Assembly (NCBI RefSeq): GCF_014269225.2
Contig: NZ_CP077097.1
Coordinates: forward strand, 5,281,001 to 5,345,000
Length of the DNA stretch: 64,000 nucleotides
Reading direction: 5' to 3'
Origin: Pseudomonas anuradhapurensis
GTDB lineage: Bacteria > Pseudomonadota > Gammaproteobacteria > Pseudomonadales > Pseudomonadaceae
In this document: positions 36,739 to 44,603 of the stretch, in pieces
Layout: every line of letters begins with the position of its first letter
How positions within the stretch are numbered: the stretch's first letter is position 1
Notes under the pieces: model-generated
What the model saw: the letters and a program-made list of their open reading frames with translations, nothing else
Database searches by the model: none
What the model was told of the DNA's origin: nothing
Position numbers and translations under genes: made by a program

Positions 36739-37821
36739 TCAGTTGTCGATCAGGGCTTCTACTTCGGCAATCTTGCGCTCCAGGGTTGCCATGTCGTGGC
36801 AACGCAGGGTGGCGTGGCCAACCTTGCGCCCGGCCTTGAACGCCTTGCCGTAGTGGTGCAGATGGCAATCATCGATGGCGATCACCTTGTCCACAGCCGG
36901 CACTTCACCGATGAAGTTGAGCATCGCGCTCTCGCCCACCTTGGCAGTCGAACCCAGTGGCAGGCCGGCGACGGCACGCAGGTGGTTCTCGAACTGGCTG
37001 CACTCGGCGCCTTCGATGGTCCAGTGCCCGGAGTTGTGTACGCGCGGGGCGATCTCGTTGGCCTTCAGGCCGCCGTCGACTTCGAAGAACTCGAAGGCCA
37101 GCACGCCGACATAGTCGAGTTGCTTGAGCACGCGGCCCACGTAGTCCTCGGCCAGGGCCTGCAGCGGGTGCGCCTGGCTGGCGACCGACAGGCGCAGGAT
37201 GCCGCTTTCATGGGTGTTGTGCACCAGCGGGTAGAAGCGGGTTTCGCCATCGCGGGCACGTACGGCCACCAGCGACACTTCGCCGGTGAACGGGACGAAG
37301 CCTTCCAGCAGGCACGGCACACTGCCCAGCTCGGCGAAGGTACCGACCACGTCCTCAGCCGTGCGCAGTACCTTCTGGCCCTTGCCGTCGTAACCCAGGG
37401 TGCGGGTTTTCAGCACGGCCGGCAGGCCGATGCTGGCCACTGCGGCGTCCAGGTCTGCCTGCGAGAGGATGTCGGCGAATGCCGGGGTAGGGATACCCAG
37501 GTCGCGGAACATGCTTTTCTCGAACAGGCGGTCGCGGGCGATACGCAGCGCTTCGGCGCTGGGGTACACCGGTACGAATTGCGAAAGGAAGGCCACGGTC
37601 TCGGCCGGGACGCTTTCGAACTCGAAGGTGACCAGGTCGACTTCGTCGGCCAATTGGCGCAGGTGGTCCTGGTCGCCGTAGTCGGCGCGCAGGTGCTCGC
37701 CCAGTGGCGCGGCGCAGGCGTCCGGTGCCGGGTCGAGGAAGGCGAAGTTCATGCCCAGCGGGGTACCCGCCAGGGCCAGCATGCGGCCCAGCTGGCCGCC
37801 ACCGATTACACCGATCTTCAT
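36739..37821 (-). CDS. purK: 5-(carboxyamino)imidazole ribonucleotide synthase
   Basis: The 360-residue ATP-grasp enzyme has the N-terminal IGGGQLGRMLALAG (residues 6-19), an ATP-grasp core with KTRTLGYDGKGQ, and the EIAPRVHNSGHWTIEGA motif. It carboxylates AIR with bicarbonate and ATP, the step before PurE in purine synthesis. The frame runs upstream into purE (to 38133), but the conserved N-terminus fixes the ATG at 37821. It starts 10 bp after the purE stop, so the two form an operon. Confidence 0.96.
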   Translation of the reverse strand: MKIGVIGGGQLGRMLALAGTPLGMNFAFLDPAPDACAAPLGEHLRADYGDQDHLRQLADEVDLVTFEFESVPAETVAFLSQFVPVYPSAEALRIARDRLFEKSMFRDLGIPTPAFADILSQADLDAAVASIGLPAVLKTRTLGYDGKGQKVLRTAEDVVGTFAELGSVPCLLEGFVPFTGEVSLVAVRARDGETRFYPLVHNTHESGILRLSVASQAHPLQALAEDYVGRVLKQLDYVGVLAFEFFEVDGGLKANEIAPRVHNSGHWTIEGAECSQFENHLRAVAGLPLGSTAKVGESAMLNFIGEVPAVDKVIAIDDCHLHHYGKAFKAGRKVGHATLRCHDMATLERKIAEVEALIDN

Positions 37822-37831
37822 GGGTAGAGCC

Positions 37832-38323
37832 TCAAGCCTGGCGCGGGTCTGGGTTGTCCAGCACGGTCTCGGTCTGCTCCGTGCGGAACTGCTTGAGCGC
37901 CGTGTGGTACTGCGGGTATTTGGCACCGAGGATGCTGGCCGACAGCAGCGCGGCATTGACTGCACCAGCCCGGCCGATGGCCAGGGTAGCAACCGGCACG
38001 CCGGCAGGCATCTGCACGATCGACAGCAGCGAATCGACGCCCGACAACATCGACGATTGCACCGGCACGCCCAGCACCGGCAGGTGGGTCTTGGCCGCGC
38101 ACATGCCAGGCAGGTGGGCTGCACCACCGGCACCGGCGATGATCACCTCGATGCCCCGCCCTTCAGCCTCTTCGGCGTACTGGAACAGCAAGTCCGGGGT
38201 GCGGTGGGCGGAAACCACCTTCACTTCGTAGGGAATGCCGAGTTTTTCCAGCATATCGGCGGTGTGGCTAAGGGTGGACCAATCGGACTTGGAGCCCATG
38301 ATCACGCCAACCAGTGCACTCAT
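37832..38323 (-). CDS. purE: N5-CAIR mutase PurE (catalytic subunit)
   Basis: The 163-residue protein has the PurE signature [17 protein letters not shown] (residues 8-24), VSAHRTPD and [13 protein letters not shown], all in the nucleotide-binding active site. It rearranges N5-CAIR to CAIR. GAGG lies 7 nt before the ATG at 38323. It is the first gene of purEK; a strong terminator-like hairpin lies in the leader about 40 bp before the start, an unusual place. Confidence 0.96.
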   Translation of the reverse strand: MSALVGVIMGSKSDWSTLSHTADMLEKLGIPYEVKVVSAHRTPDLLFQYAEEAEGRGIEVIIAGAGGAAHLPGMCAAKTHLPVLGVPVQSSMLSGVDSLLSIVQMPAGVPVATLAIGRAGAVNAALLSASILGAKYPQYHTALKQFRTEQTETVLDNPDPRQA

Positions 38324-38360
38324 CGTCGAGCCTCTTCGCTTGTGCGCCCTTGGGCGCGTC

Positions 38361-38401
38361 AAAAAACAACAAGCCACGCGGGACGGCCGGCGTGGCTTGT
38401 T
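38361..38401 (-). terminator. Intrinsic terminator in the purE leader
   Basis: On the - strand AACAAGCCACGC pairs with GCGTGGCTTGTT (12 bp, 10-nt loop), then G and six T. It is downstream of the LysR gene and about 40 bp upstream of the purE start, in the same direction. The gap between it and the start has no promoter-like sequence. Confidence 0.85.
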
Positions 38402-38411
38402 TGCTGATCAG

Positions 38412-38447
38412 GACCGGACGCATCCGGTCGAAAGGCCGCGCAGTATA
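38412..38447 (-). promoter_or_regulatory. Putative purE promoter -10 and leader hairpin
   Basis: TATACT (- strand, 38447-38442) resembles a -10; a -35 is weak. Next comes a hairpin GACCGGA-TGCG-TCCGGTC (38429-38412), which precedes the terminator. A further GCGCCC-AA-GGGCGC hairpin (38357-38344) lies just before the ribosome site. Confidence 0.4.
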
Positions 38448-38494
38448 TCGTAAGGTGGTGCGTTTAAGGCACCCCGGCGACCAACTGTCGCCCC

Positions 38495-39427
38495 TTATTT
38501 TTCGGGGCTTTGGCTGACTTTCGAGTCAACCATTGCCGCCCCCTCGAGCTTGCGCCACAGCAGCCTGACATTGGCCTTGCGTACCAGGGCGCAGCGATAC
38601 AGACGGATTTCCAGCGGCACATGCCACTGGCTGCCGCCGCAGATTGCCAGCTCACCCCGTTCGAGCTCGCCACGCATCGACAGGCGCGGTACCCAGGCGA
38701 TGCCCATGCCCTCCAGCGCCATGCTCTTGAGGCTGTCGGCCATGGCAGTTTCATAGACCGTGGTATAGCGCAGGTTGCGCTGGCGCAGCAGCAAGTTGAC
38801 CGAACGGCCGAGGAACGCGCCGGCGGTATAGGCCAGCAGTGGCACGCTGCCCTCGCCTTCGAGATCGAACAACGGCTTGCCGTCGGCGTCCACCGCGCAC
38901 ACCGGCAGCATTTCGGTGGTGCCCATGTGCAGCGACGGGAAGATTTCGGCGTCCATCTGCAGCGCGGCGTCCGGGTCATAGAACGCCAGCATCAGGTCGC
39001 AGCCGCCTTCGCGCAAGGCATGCACGGCATCGCCGACGTTGGTCGCAACCAGGCGGGTGGCGATGTTCAGGCCGTCATTGCGCAACTGGGCCACCCAACG
39101 GGGGAAAAAGCCCGAGGCCAGCGAGTGGGCCGCAGCTACTTGCACCACTTCGCCCTGCCCGCCCTCAAGATGATGCAAATGGCGAAGAATTTCGCTCAAC
39201 TGGTCGACAACCGTACGTGCCGTGACCAGAAACAGCTGGCCAGCCTCGGTCAGTTCTATCGGCGTGCGGGAACGGTTCACCAGTTGTAGCCCCAACGCCG
39301 CTTCCAGGCTGCGGATGCGTCGGCTGAATGCGGGTTGGGTCACGAAACGCCGTTCTGCCGCCTGGGAAAAACTGCGCGTAGCCGCCAGCGCGCTGAAGTC
39401 TTCCAGCCATTTGCTTTCAAGGTTCAC
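38495..39427 (-). CDS. LysR-family transcriptional regulator
   Basis: From a GTG at 39427 the product is 310 residues with an N-terminal HTH (TRSFSQAAERRFVTQPAFSRRI) and a LysR effector domain. AGGAG lies 9 nt upstream of this GTG; the ATG at 39436 is directly next to AGGAG and cannot use it. The region between it and aspA (39428-39609) is divergent, so it may regulate aspA. The effector is not known. It is transcribed towards purE. Confidence 0.85.
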   Translation of the reverse strand: MNLESKWLEDFSALAATRSFSQAAERRFVTQPAFSRRIRSLEAALGLQLVNRSRTPIELTEAGQLFLVTARTVVDQLSEILRHLHHLEGGQGEVVQVAAAHSLASGFFPRWVAQLRNDGLNIATRLVATNVGDAVHALREGGCDLMLAFYDPDAALQMDAEIFPSLHMGTTEMLPVCAVDADGKPLFDLEGEGSVPLLAYTAGAFLGRSVNLLLRQRNLRYTTVYETAMADSLKSMALEGMGIAWVPRLSMRGELERGELAICGGSQWHVPLEIRLYRCALVRKANVRLLWRKLEGAAMVDSKVSQSPEK

Positions 39428-39609
39428 GAAGTACATCTCCTGGCATGCACCAAAATGGAACACGCTCGAATGTCAATTGGCGTCACATGAAACACTATGC
39501 CGTTTGTGCATAGGTTAGCGTGCAACAGCATTTGCCGCAAAATCGCCTTCAGGCCTAGGATTGGCGCCATTCCGGCATGTGCCGGGTCAAAATCGAGATG
39601 ATATCCATC

Positions 39610-41034
39610 ATGTCCTCCGCTGCATCGTTCCGCGTCGAAAAAGATCTGCTTGGTACCCTTGAAGTCCCTGCCGATGCCTACTACGGCATCCAGACCCTGC
39701 GCGCTGCCAACAACTTCCACCTCTCCGGTGTTCCGCTGTCGCACTACCCGAAGCTGGTCGTGGCCCTGGCCATGGTCAAGCAGGCCGCTGCCGACGCCAA
39801 CCGTGAGCTGGGTCACCTGAGCGATGCCAAGCATGCTGCCATCACCGCAGCCTGCGCCCGCCTGATCAAAGGCGACTACCACGACCAGTTCGTGGTCGAC
39901 ATGATCCAGGGTGGTGCCGGTACTTCCACCAACATGAACGCGAACGAAGTCATTGCCAACGTCGCGCTGGAGGCCATGGGCCACCAGAAGGGTGAGTACC
40001 AGTACCTGCACCCGAACAACGACGTGAACATGGCGCAGTCGACCAACGACGCCTACCCGACGGCCATCCGTCTGGGCCTGCTGCTGGGTCACGACGCCCT
40101 GCTGGCCAGCCTCGACAGCCTGATCCAGGCCTTCGCTGCCAAGGGTAAAGAGTTCGACCACGTACTGAAGATGGGCCGTACCCAGCTGCAGGACGCCGTG
40201 CCGATGACCCTGGGCCAGGAATTCCGCGCCTTCGCCACCACCATGACCGAAGACCTGCAGCGCCTGCGTTCGCTGGCTCCGGAACTGCTGACCGAAATCA
40301 ACCTGGGTGGTACCGCCATCGGCACCGGCATCAACGCCGACCCGGGCTACCAGGCCCTGGCCGTACAGCGCCTGGCTGCCATCAGCGGCCAACCGCTGGT
40401 ACCGGCTGCCGACCTGATCGAAGCCACCTCCGACATGGGCGCCTTCGTGCTGTTCTCCGGCATGCTCAAGCGTACCGCCGTCAAGCTGTCGAAGATCTGC
40501 AACGACCTGCGCCTGCTGTCCAGCGGCCCGCGCACCGGCATCAACGAGATCAACCTGCCGGCGCGCCAGCCAGGCAGCTCGATCATGCCAGGCAAGGTCA
40601 ACCCGGTTATTCCGGAAGCGGTCAACCAGGTGGCCTTCGCCATCATGGGCAACGACCTGGCCCTGACCGTCGCCGCTGAAGGTGGCCAGCTGCAGCTGAA
40701 CGTGATGGAACCGCTGATCGCCTACAAGATCTTCGACTCGATCCGCCTGCTCCAGCGCGCCATGGACATGCTGCGCGAGCACTGCATCGTCGGCATCACT
40801 GCCAACGAACAGCGCTGCCGCGAACTGGTCGAACACTCGATCGGCCTGGTCACCGCCCTGAACCCGTACATCGGCTACGAAAACGCCACCCGCATCGCCC
40901 GCGTTGCCCTGGAAACCGGCCGCGGCGTACTGGAACTGGTGCGCGAGGAGAAGCTGCTGGACGACGCGATGCTCGACGACATCCTGCGCCCGGAAAACAT
41001 GATCGCTCCCCGTCTGGTACCGCTGAAGGCGTAA
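39610..41034 (+). CDS. aspA: Aspartate ammonia-lyase
   Basis: The 474-residue enzyme of the fumarase/aspartase superfamily has GGAGTSTNMNANEVIAN, the LHPNNDVNMAQSTNDAYPT segment, and the catalytic SSIMPGKVNP signature near residues 322-331. It interconverts aspartate with fumarate and ammonia. Start is the ATG at 39610; 11 extra in-frame residues upstream have no conserved content. A strong terminator follows at 41093-41125. Fumarase-type activity is unlikely given the overall aspartase-like match, but this was judged by eye. Confidence 0.93.
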   Translation: MSSAASFRVEKDLLGTLEVPADAYYGIQTLRAANNFHLSGVPLSHYPKLVVALAMVKQAAADANRELGHLSDAKHAAITAACARLIKGDYHDQFVVDMIQGGAGTSTNMNANEVIANVALEAMGHQKGEYQYLHPNNDVNMAQSTNDAYPTAIRLGLLLGHDALLASLDSLIQAFAAKGKEFDHVLKMGRTQLQDAVPMTLGQEFRAFATTMTEDLQRLRSLAPELLTEINLGGTAIGTGINADPGYQALAVQRLAAISGQPLVPAADLIEATSDMGAFVLFSGMLKRTAVKLSKICNDLRLLSSGPRTGINEINLPARQPGSSIMPGKVNPVIPEAVNQVAFAIMGNDLALTVAAEGGQLQLNVMEPLIAYKIFDSIRLLQRAMDMLREHCIVGITANEQRCRELVEHSIGLVTALNPYIGYENATRIARVALETGRGVLELVREEKLLDDAMLDDILRPENMIAPRLVPLKA

Positions 41035-41092
41035 CCAGGCCGCTGTAAACAGTCTCACCAGGTCGAGGGACTAGACACCTCTCAACCTTTAC

Positions 41093-41125
41093 AAGGCCCG
41101 AGCCTATGCTTCGGGCCTTTTTTTT
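41093..41125 (+). terminator. Intrinsic terminator of aspA
   Basis: AAGGCCCGA (41093-41101) pairs with TCGGGCCTT (41111-41119), followed by a run of eight T residues ending at 41125. It is 58 bp after the aspA stop. Confidence 0.9.
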
Positions 41126-41186
41126 GCCTGCGGATTCTCGGGCTCCTGCGCAGCCCTCGGGATATCGGCACACAACTTGCTCCATA

Positions 41187-42209
41187 ATGCGTCCCAGGCC
41201 AACGGGACTTCCCAGCATGCTGCACAGCCACCTGACTACCCTCAACGCGGTTTCGCTGATCCTCAACGTCTTCCAGGCCGATGGTTGCGAGGCGTCGGCG
41301 CTGTTGGCCGGCAGCGGCATCGGCCCGGCAGACCTGGGGCATGCCGATGCGCGCATCACCACCCAGCAGGAACTGCAGGTATGCGCCAACGCCGTTGCCC
41401 GGCGCGAGGACATCGGCCTGGAACTGGGCCGGCGCATGCATGTGTCGTGCTACGGCATGCTCGGTTACGCCCTGCTCTCCAGTGCCACTTTGGGTGACGC
41501 CTTGCGCCTGGCGTTGCAGTATCCGGCACTGCTGGGAACAGTCTTCAAGCTGCGTTTGCTCGACGACGGCCAGCGGGTCTGGTTCAGCGCCAGCGATTGC
41601 CATGACAGCCCGGCACTGACCGCCTTCAACGCCGAGTTCTGCCTGGTTTCGCTGAAAGTCATCTGCGACGACCTGCTCGGCCGCCCACTGCCGCTGCTGG
41701 GCGCCCGCTTCGAGCACCCTCGGCCCAGCTACCACGCGCTCTATGCCGATGCATTCCAGTGCCCGGTCGGTTTCGACGCCGAGACCAATGCCTTTGCTTT
41801 CGAACGCCGCTGGCTGGACACGCCGCTGCCGCTGGCCGACCCGATTACCCACAAGGCCATGAGCGAACGTTGCCGGCGCCTGAACCTGGAATTCACTGGC
41901 CGCCAGGCCTGGCTGGGGCGGATCCGCCAACTGCTGGCGCAGCAACTGGATGCGGCGCCCGGGCTGGAGGGCCTGGCGCGGCAGATGAACTGTTCATCGC
42001 GTACCCTGCGTCGGCATTTGCAGGCCTTGGGCAGCAGTTATCAACAACTGCTGGATGAGCTGAGGTTCGAGCGGGCCAAGCAGCTGCTGGCCGACAATCA
42101 GATGCCGATCTACCGGATTGCCGAAACGCTGGGGTTCAGCGAGACGGCCAGTTTCCGCCATGCCTTCCAGCGTTGGAGTGGTGTAGCTCCCAGCCATTTT
42201 CGCGGTTGA
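41187..42209 (+). CDS. AraC-family transcriptional regulator
   Basis: The 340-residue protein has an N-terminal ligand-binding-like domain (about residues 20-195, of the Arabinose_bd type found in OruR/ArgR-like regulators). Its C-terminal AraC HTH pair reads LEGLARQMNCSSRTLRRHLQ and YRIAETLGFSETASFRHAFQRWSG. Start at 41187 or the ATG at 41217; neither has a clear ribosome site. The frame reaches further up into the aspA terminator. It ends 152 bp before the acetylpolyamine gene in the same direction and may regulate it; that is inference. Confidence 0.85.
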   Translation: MRPRPTGLPSMLHSHLTTLNAVSLILNVFQADGCEASALLAGSGIGPADLGHADARITTQQELQVCANAVARREDIGLELGRRMHVSCYGMLGYALLSSATLGDALRLALQYPALLGTVFKLRLLDDGQRVWFSASDCHDSPALTAFNAEFCLVSLKVICDDLLGRPLPLLGARFEHPRPSYHALYADAFQCPVGFDAETNAFAFERRWLDTPLPLADPITHKAMSERCRRLNLEFTGRQAWLGRIRQLLAQQLDAAPGLEGLARQMNCSSRTLRRHLQALGSSYQQLLDELRFERAKQLLADNQMPIYRIAETLGFSETASFRHAFQRWSGVAPSHFRG

Positions 42210-42361
42210 CCGCGCCAGCCGTGCCCCGGGCAGGGGCCGGCACAGGGAAAGCCGGCCAAAGAGCCTGGCCACATCGATCCCCTTTTGGCCGTTTGCGTCG
42301 TTCTCCCCTACTGGCGTCCACCCGAGAATGGGCCAACGCCAGTGTCCAAGGGAGAACAACA

Positions 42362-43405
42362 ATGCTGACGATCTATTCCGATGACCACCGCCTGCACCAT
42401 GGCCGCTGCGAGCTGATAGACGGCAAGCTGATGCCCTGCTTCGAAATGCCTTCGCGCGCCGACCATGTGCTCGAACAGGTAAAAAAGCGCAACCTCGGCG
42501 ACATCCAGGGCCCTACCGACTTCGGCCGCGCACCGCTCCTGCGCATCCACAGCGCCGCCTACCTGGACTTCTTCGAAGGCGCCTGGGCGCGCTGGGCCGC
42601 ATTGGGCCAGGAAGGCGACCTGCTGCCGTTCACCTGGCCAGCCCGCACCCTGCGCCAGAAAAAGCCCAGCGGCCTGCACGGTGAGCTGGGCTACTACAGC
42701 TTCGATGCCGGGGCACCGATCACCGCCGGTACCTGGCAGGCTGCCTACAGCGCCGCCCAGGTGGCCCTCACCGCCCAGGCCGCCATCCAGCAGGGCGCTC
42801 ACTCGGCGTTTGCCCTGTGCCGCCCACCAGGACACCACGCCGCCGGCGAAGTCATGGGCGGCTATTGCTACCTGAACAACGCCGCCATCGCCGCCCAGGC
42901 GTTTCTCGACCAGGGCCGGCACAAAGTCGCCATCCTCGACGTCGACTATCACCATGGCAACGGCACCCAGGACATCTTCTACCGCCGCGGGGATGTGTTC
43001 TTCGCTTCGATCCATGGCGACCCGCAGGACGAATTCCCGTTCTTCCTCGGCTATGCCGACGAAACCGGCGACGGTCCCGGAGAAGGCTGCAACATCAACT
43101 ACCCACTGCCCGCCGGCAGCGACTGGACTGCCTGGAGCGCTGCCTTGGAGGACGCCTGCCAGCGCATCGAAGCCTATGACGCCGACGTACTGGTGATCTC
43201 GCTCGGCGTGGACACCTTCAAGGACGACCCGATCTCGCAGTTCAAGCTGGACAGCCCGGACTACCTGGAGATGGGCAAGCGCATCGCGCAGCTCGGCAAA
43301 CCGACCCTGTTCGTGATGGAGGGCGGCTACGCTGTCGAAGAAATCGGTATCAACGCAGTCAATGTGCTGGAAGGCTTCCAGCGCAGCCAACCAGGAGCCC
43401 GCTAA
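42362..43405 (+). CDS. Acetylpolyamine amidohydrolase (HDAC family)
   Basis: The 347-residue protein is a zinc-dependent deacetylase of the HDAC superfamily. The active-site His pair is in RPPGHHAA near residues 156-161, zinc ligands in DVDYHHGNGTQD near 193-204, and the catalytic-Tyr region in EGGYAVEEIG. Bacterial relatives remove acetyl from acetylputrescine or acetylcadaverine. AAGGGAG lies 7 nt before the ATG. The stop directly abuts the next start (TAAATG), so it is coupled to a polyamine-binding protein. Confidence 0.92.
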   Translation: MLTIYSDDHRLHHGRCELIDGKLMPCFEMPSRADHVLEQVKKRNLGDIQGPTDFGRAPLLRIHSAAYLDFFEGAWARWAALGQEGDLLPFTWPARTLRQKKPSGLHGELGYYSFDAGAPITAGTWQAAYSAAQVALTAQAAIQQGAHSAFALCRPPGHHAAGEVMGGYCYLNNAAIAAQAFLDQGRHKVAILDVDYHHGNGTQDIFYRRGDVFFASIHGDPQDEFPFFLGYADETGDGPGEGCNINYPLPAGSDWTAWSAALEDACQRIEAYDADVLVISLGVDTFKDDPISQFKLDSPDYLEMGKRIAQLGKPTLFVMEGGYAVEEIGINAVNVLEGFQRSQPGAR

Positions 43406-44509
43406 ATGGTCCGACTCAAGCACCTGCTCGCCCCGTTCATCGCCGCCACGCTGTTTACCGGCGCCCTGCAGGCCCAGGCCGAACAGCGTACCCTGCGGGT
43501 ATACAACTGGTTCGACTACATCACCCCGCAAACCCTCACCGAGTTCCAGAAGGACAGCGGTGTAAAGCTGATCTACGACATCTTCGACACCAACGAGGCG
43601 CTGGAAGCCAAGCTACTGACCGGCAACTCCGGCTATGACGTGGTGGTGCCATCCAACGTGTTCCTGGCCAAGCAGATCGAAGCCGGGGTGTTCCAGCCAC
43701 TGGACCGCAGCAAGCTGCCGAACTGGCAACATCTGGACCCGTCCCTGATGAAGCTGATCGAAGCCAACGACCCGGACAACAAGTTTGCCGTGCCTTACAT
43801 GTACGGTACCGTGCTGATCGGCTTCAACCCGGCCAAGGTCAAGGCTGCGCTCGGCGACAACGCGCCAGTGGACAGCTGGGACCTGATCTTCAAGGAAGAG
43901 AACATCGCCAAGCTCAAGCAGTGTGGCGTGGCACTGCTCGACTCGCCGTCGGAGATCCTGCCGCTGGCCTTGCAGCACCTGGGCCTGCCGCCAAACAGCG
44001 ACAAGCCGGCCGACTACAAGCAGGCCGAGGCACTGATGCTGAAAATCCGCCCCTACATCACCTATTTCCACTCCTCGAAATACATGGCGGACATAGCCAA
44101 CGGTGATATCTGCGTGGCGGTCGGCTACAGCGGCAGCTTCTCCCAGGCCGCCAACCGCGCCCGCGATGCGAAGAATGGCGTGGTGGTGGACATGCGCCTG
44201 CCCAAGGAAGGAGCGCCAATCTGGTTCGATATGCTGGCAATTCCGAAGAATGCAGCCAACCCGGAAGACGCGCATGCGTTCATCAACTACCTGCTGCGGC
44301 CTGAGGTAATTGCACCGATCAGCGATTTTGTCGGCTACCCGAACCCCAACAAGGATGCCAGCGACAAAGTGAACCCGACGATTCGCAACAACCCCAACCT
44401 GTACCCGACGGCGGCGGCGATGACCAAGCTGTATACCCTCAAGCCTCTGGCGCGGGATGCCGAGCGGGCACGCACGCGGGCCTGGACGCGGATCAAGTCC
44501 GGCACCTGA
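43406..44509 (+). CDS. Spermidine/putrescine ABC transporter substrate-binding protein
   Basis: The 367-residue protein has a signal peptide ([15 protein letters not shown]) and the PotF/SpuD/PotD fold, with [14 protein letters not shown], the ligand-contact [16 protein letters not shown] region and GYSGSFSQA. It captures polyamines in the periplasm for an ABC importer. No permease or ATPase genes are next to it, so it must use components encoded elsewhere. It begins right after the deacetylase stop. The pair suggests uptake and deacetylation of acetylated polyamines. Confidence 0.93.
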   Translation: MVRLKHLLAPFIAATLFTGALQAQAEQRTLRVYNWFDYITPQTLTEFQKDSGVKLIYDIFDTNEALEAKLLTGNSGYDVVVPSNVFLAKQIEAGVFQPLDRSKLPNWQHLDPSLMKLIEANDPDNKFAVPYMYGTVLIGFNPAKVKAALGDNAPVDSWDLIFKEENIAKLKQCGVALLDSPSEILPLALQHLGLPPNSDKPADYKQAEALMLKIRPYITYFHSSKYMADIANGDICVAVGYSGSFSQAANRARDAKNGVVVDMRLPKEGAPIWFDMLAIPKNAANPEDAHAFINYLLRPEVIAPISDFVGYPNPNKDASDKVNPTIRNNPNLYPTAAAMTKLYTLKPLARDAERARTRAWTRIKSGT

Positions 44510-44514
44510 GTCGC

Positions 44515-44603
44515 CTGCTTCGCGGGCAAGCCCGCTCCCACAGGGGGAGCGCTGGCCGCAGGTGCGGTGCAGCCCCTTGGGGAGTGGGTTTACCCGCGAA
44601 GCG
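44515..44603. repeat. Paired REP element (GCGGGC type)
   Basis: A copy at 44515-44543 (CGCGGGCAAGCCCGCTCCCA) and a diverged inverted copy at 44577-44603 lie between convergent genes. The second reaches about 14 bp into the 3' end of the MocR gene. Confidence 0.75.

Noticed and set aside
36888..36896. TTGTCCACA in purK, one mismatch from a DnaA box
   Set aside because: Single isolated near-match without neighbours.
36739..38133. purK frame extended upstream through purE (464 codons)
   Set aside because: The first 104 codons overlap purE in another frame and have no homology; PurK N-terminus IGGGQLG begins at 37821.
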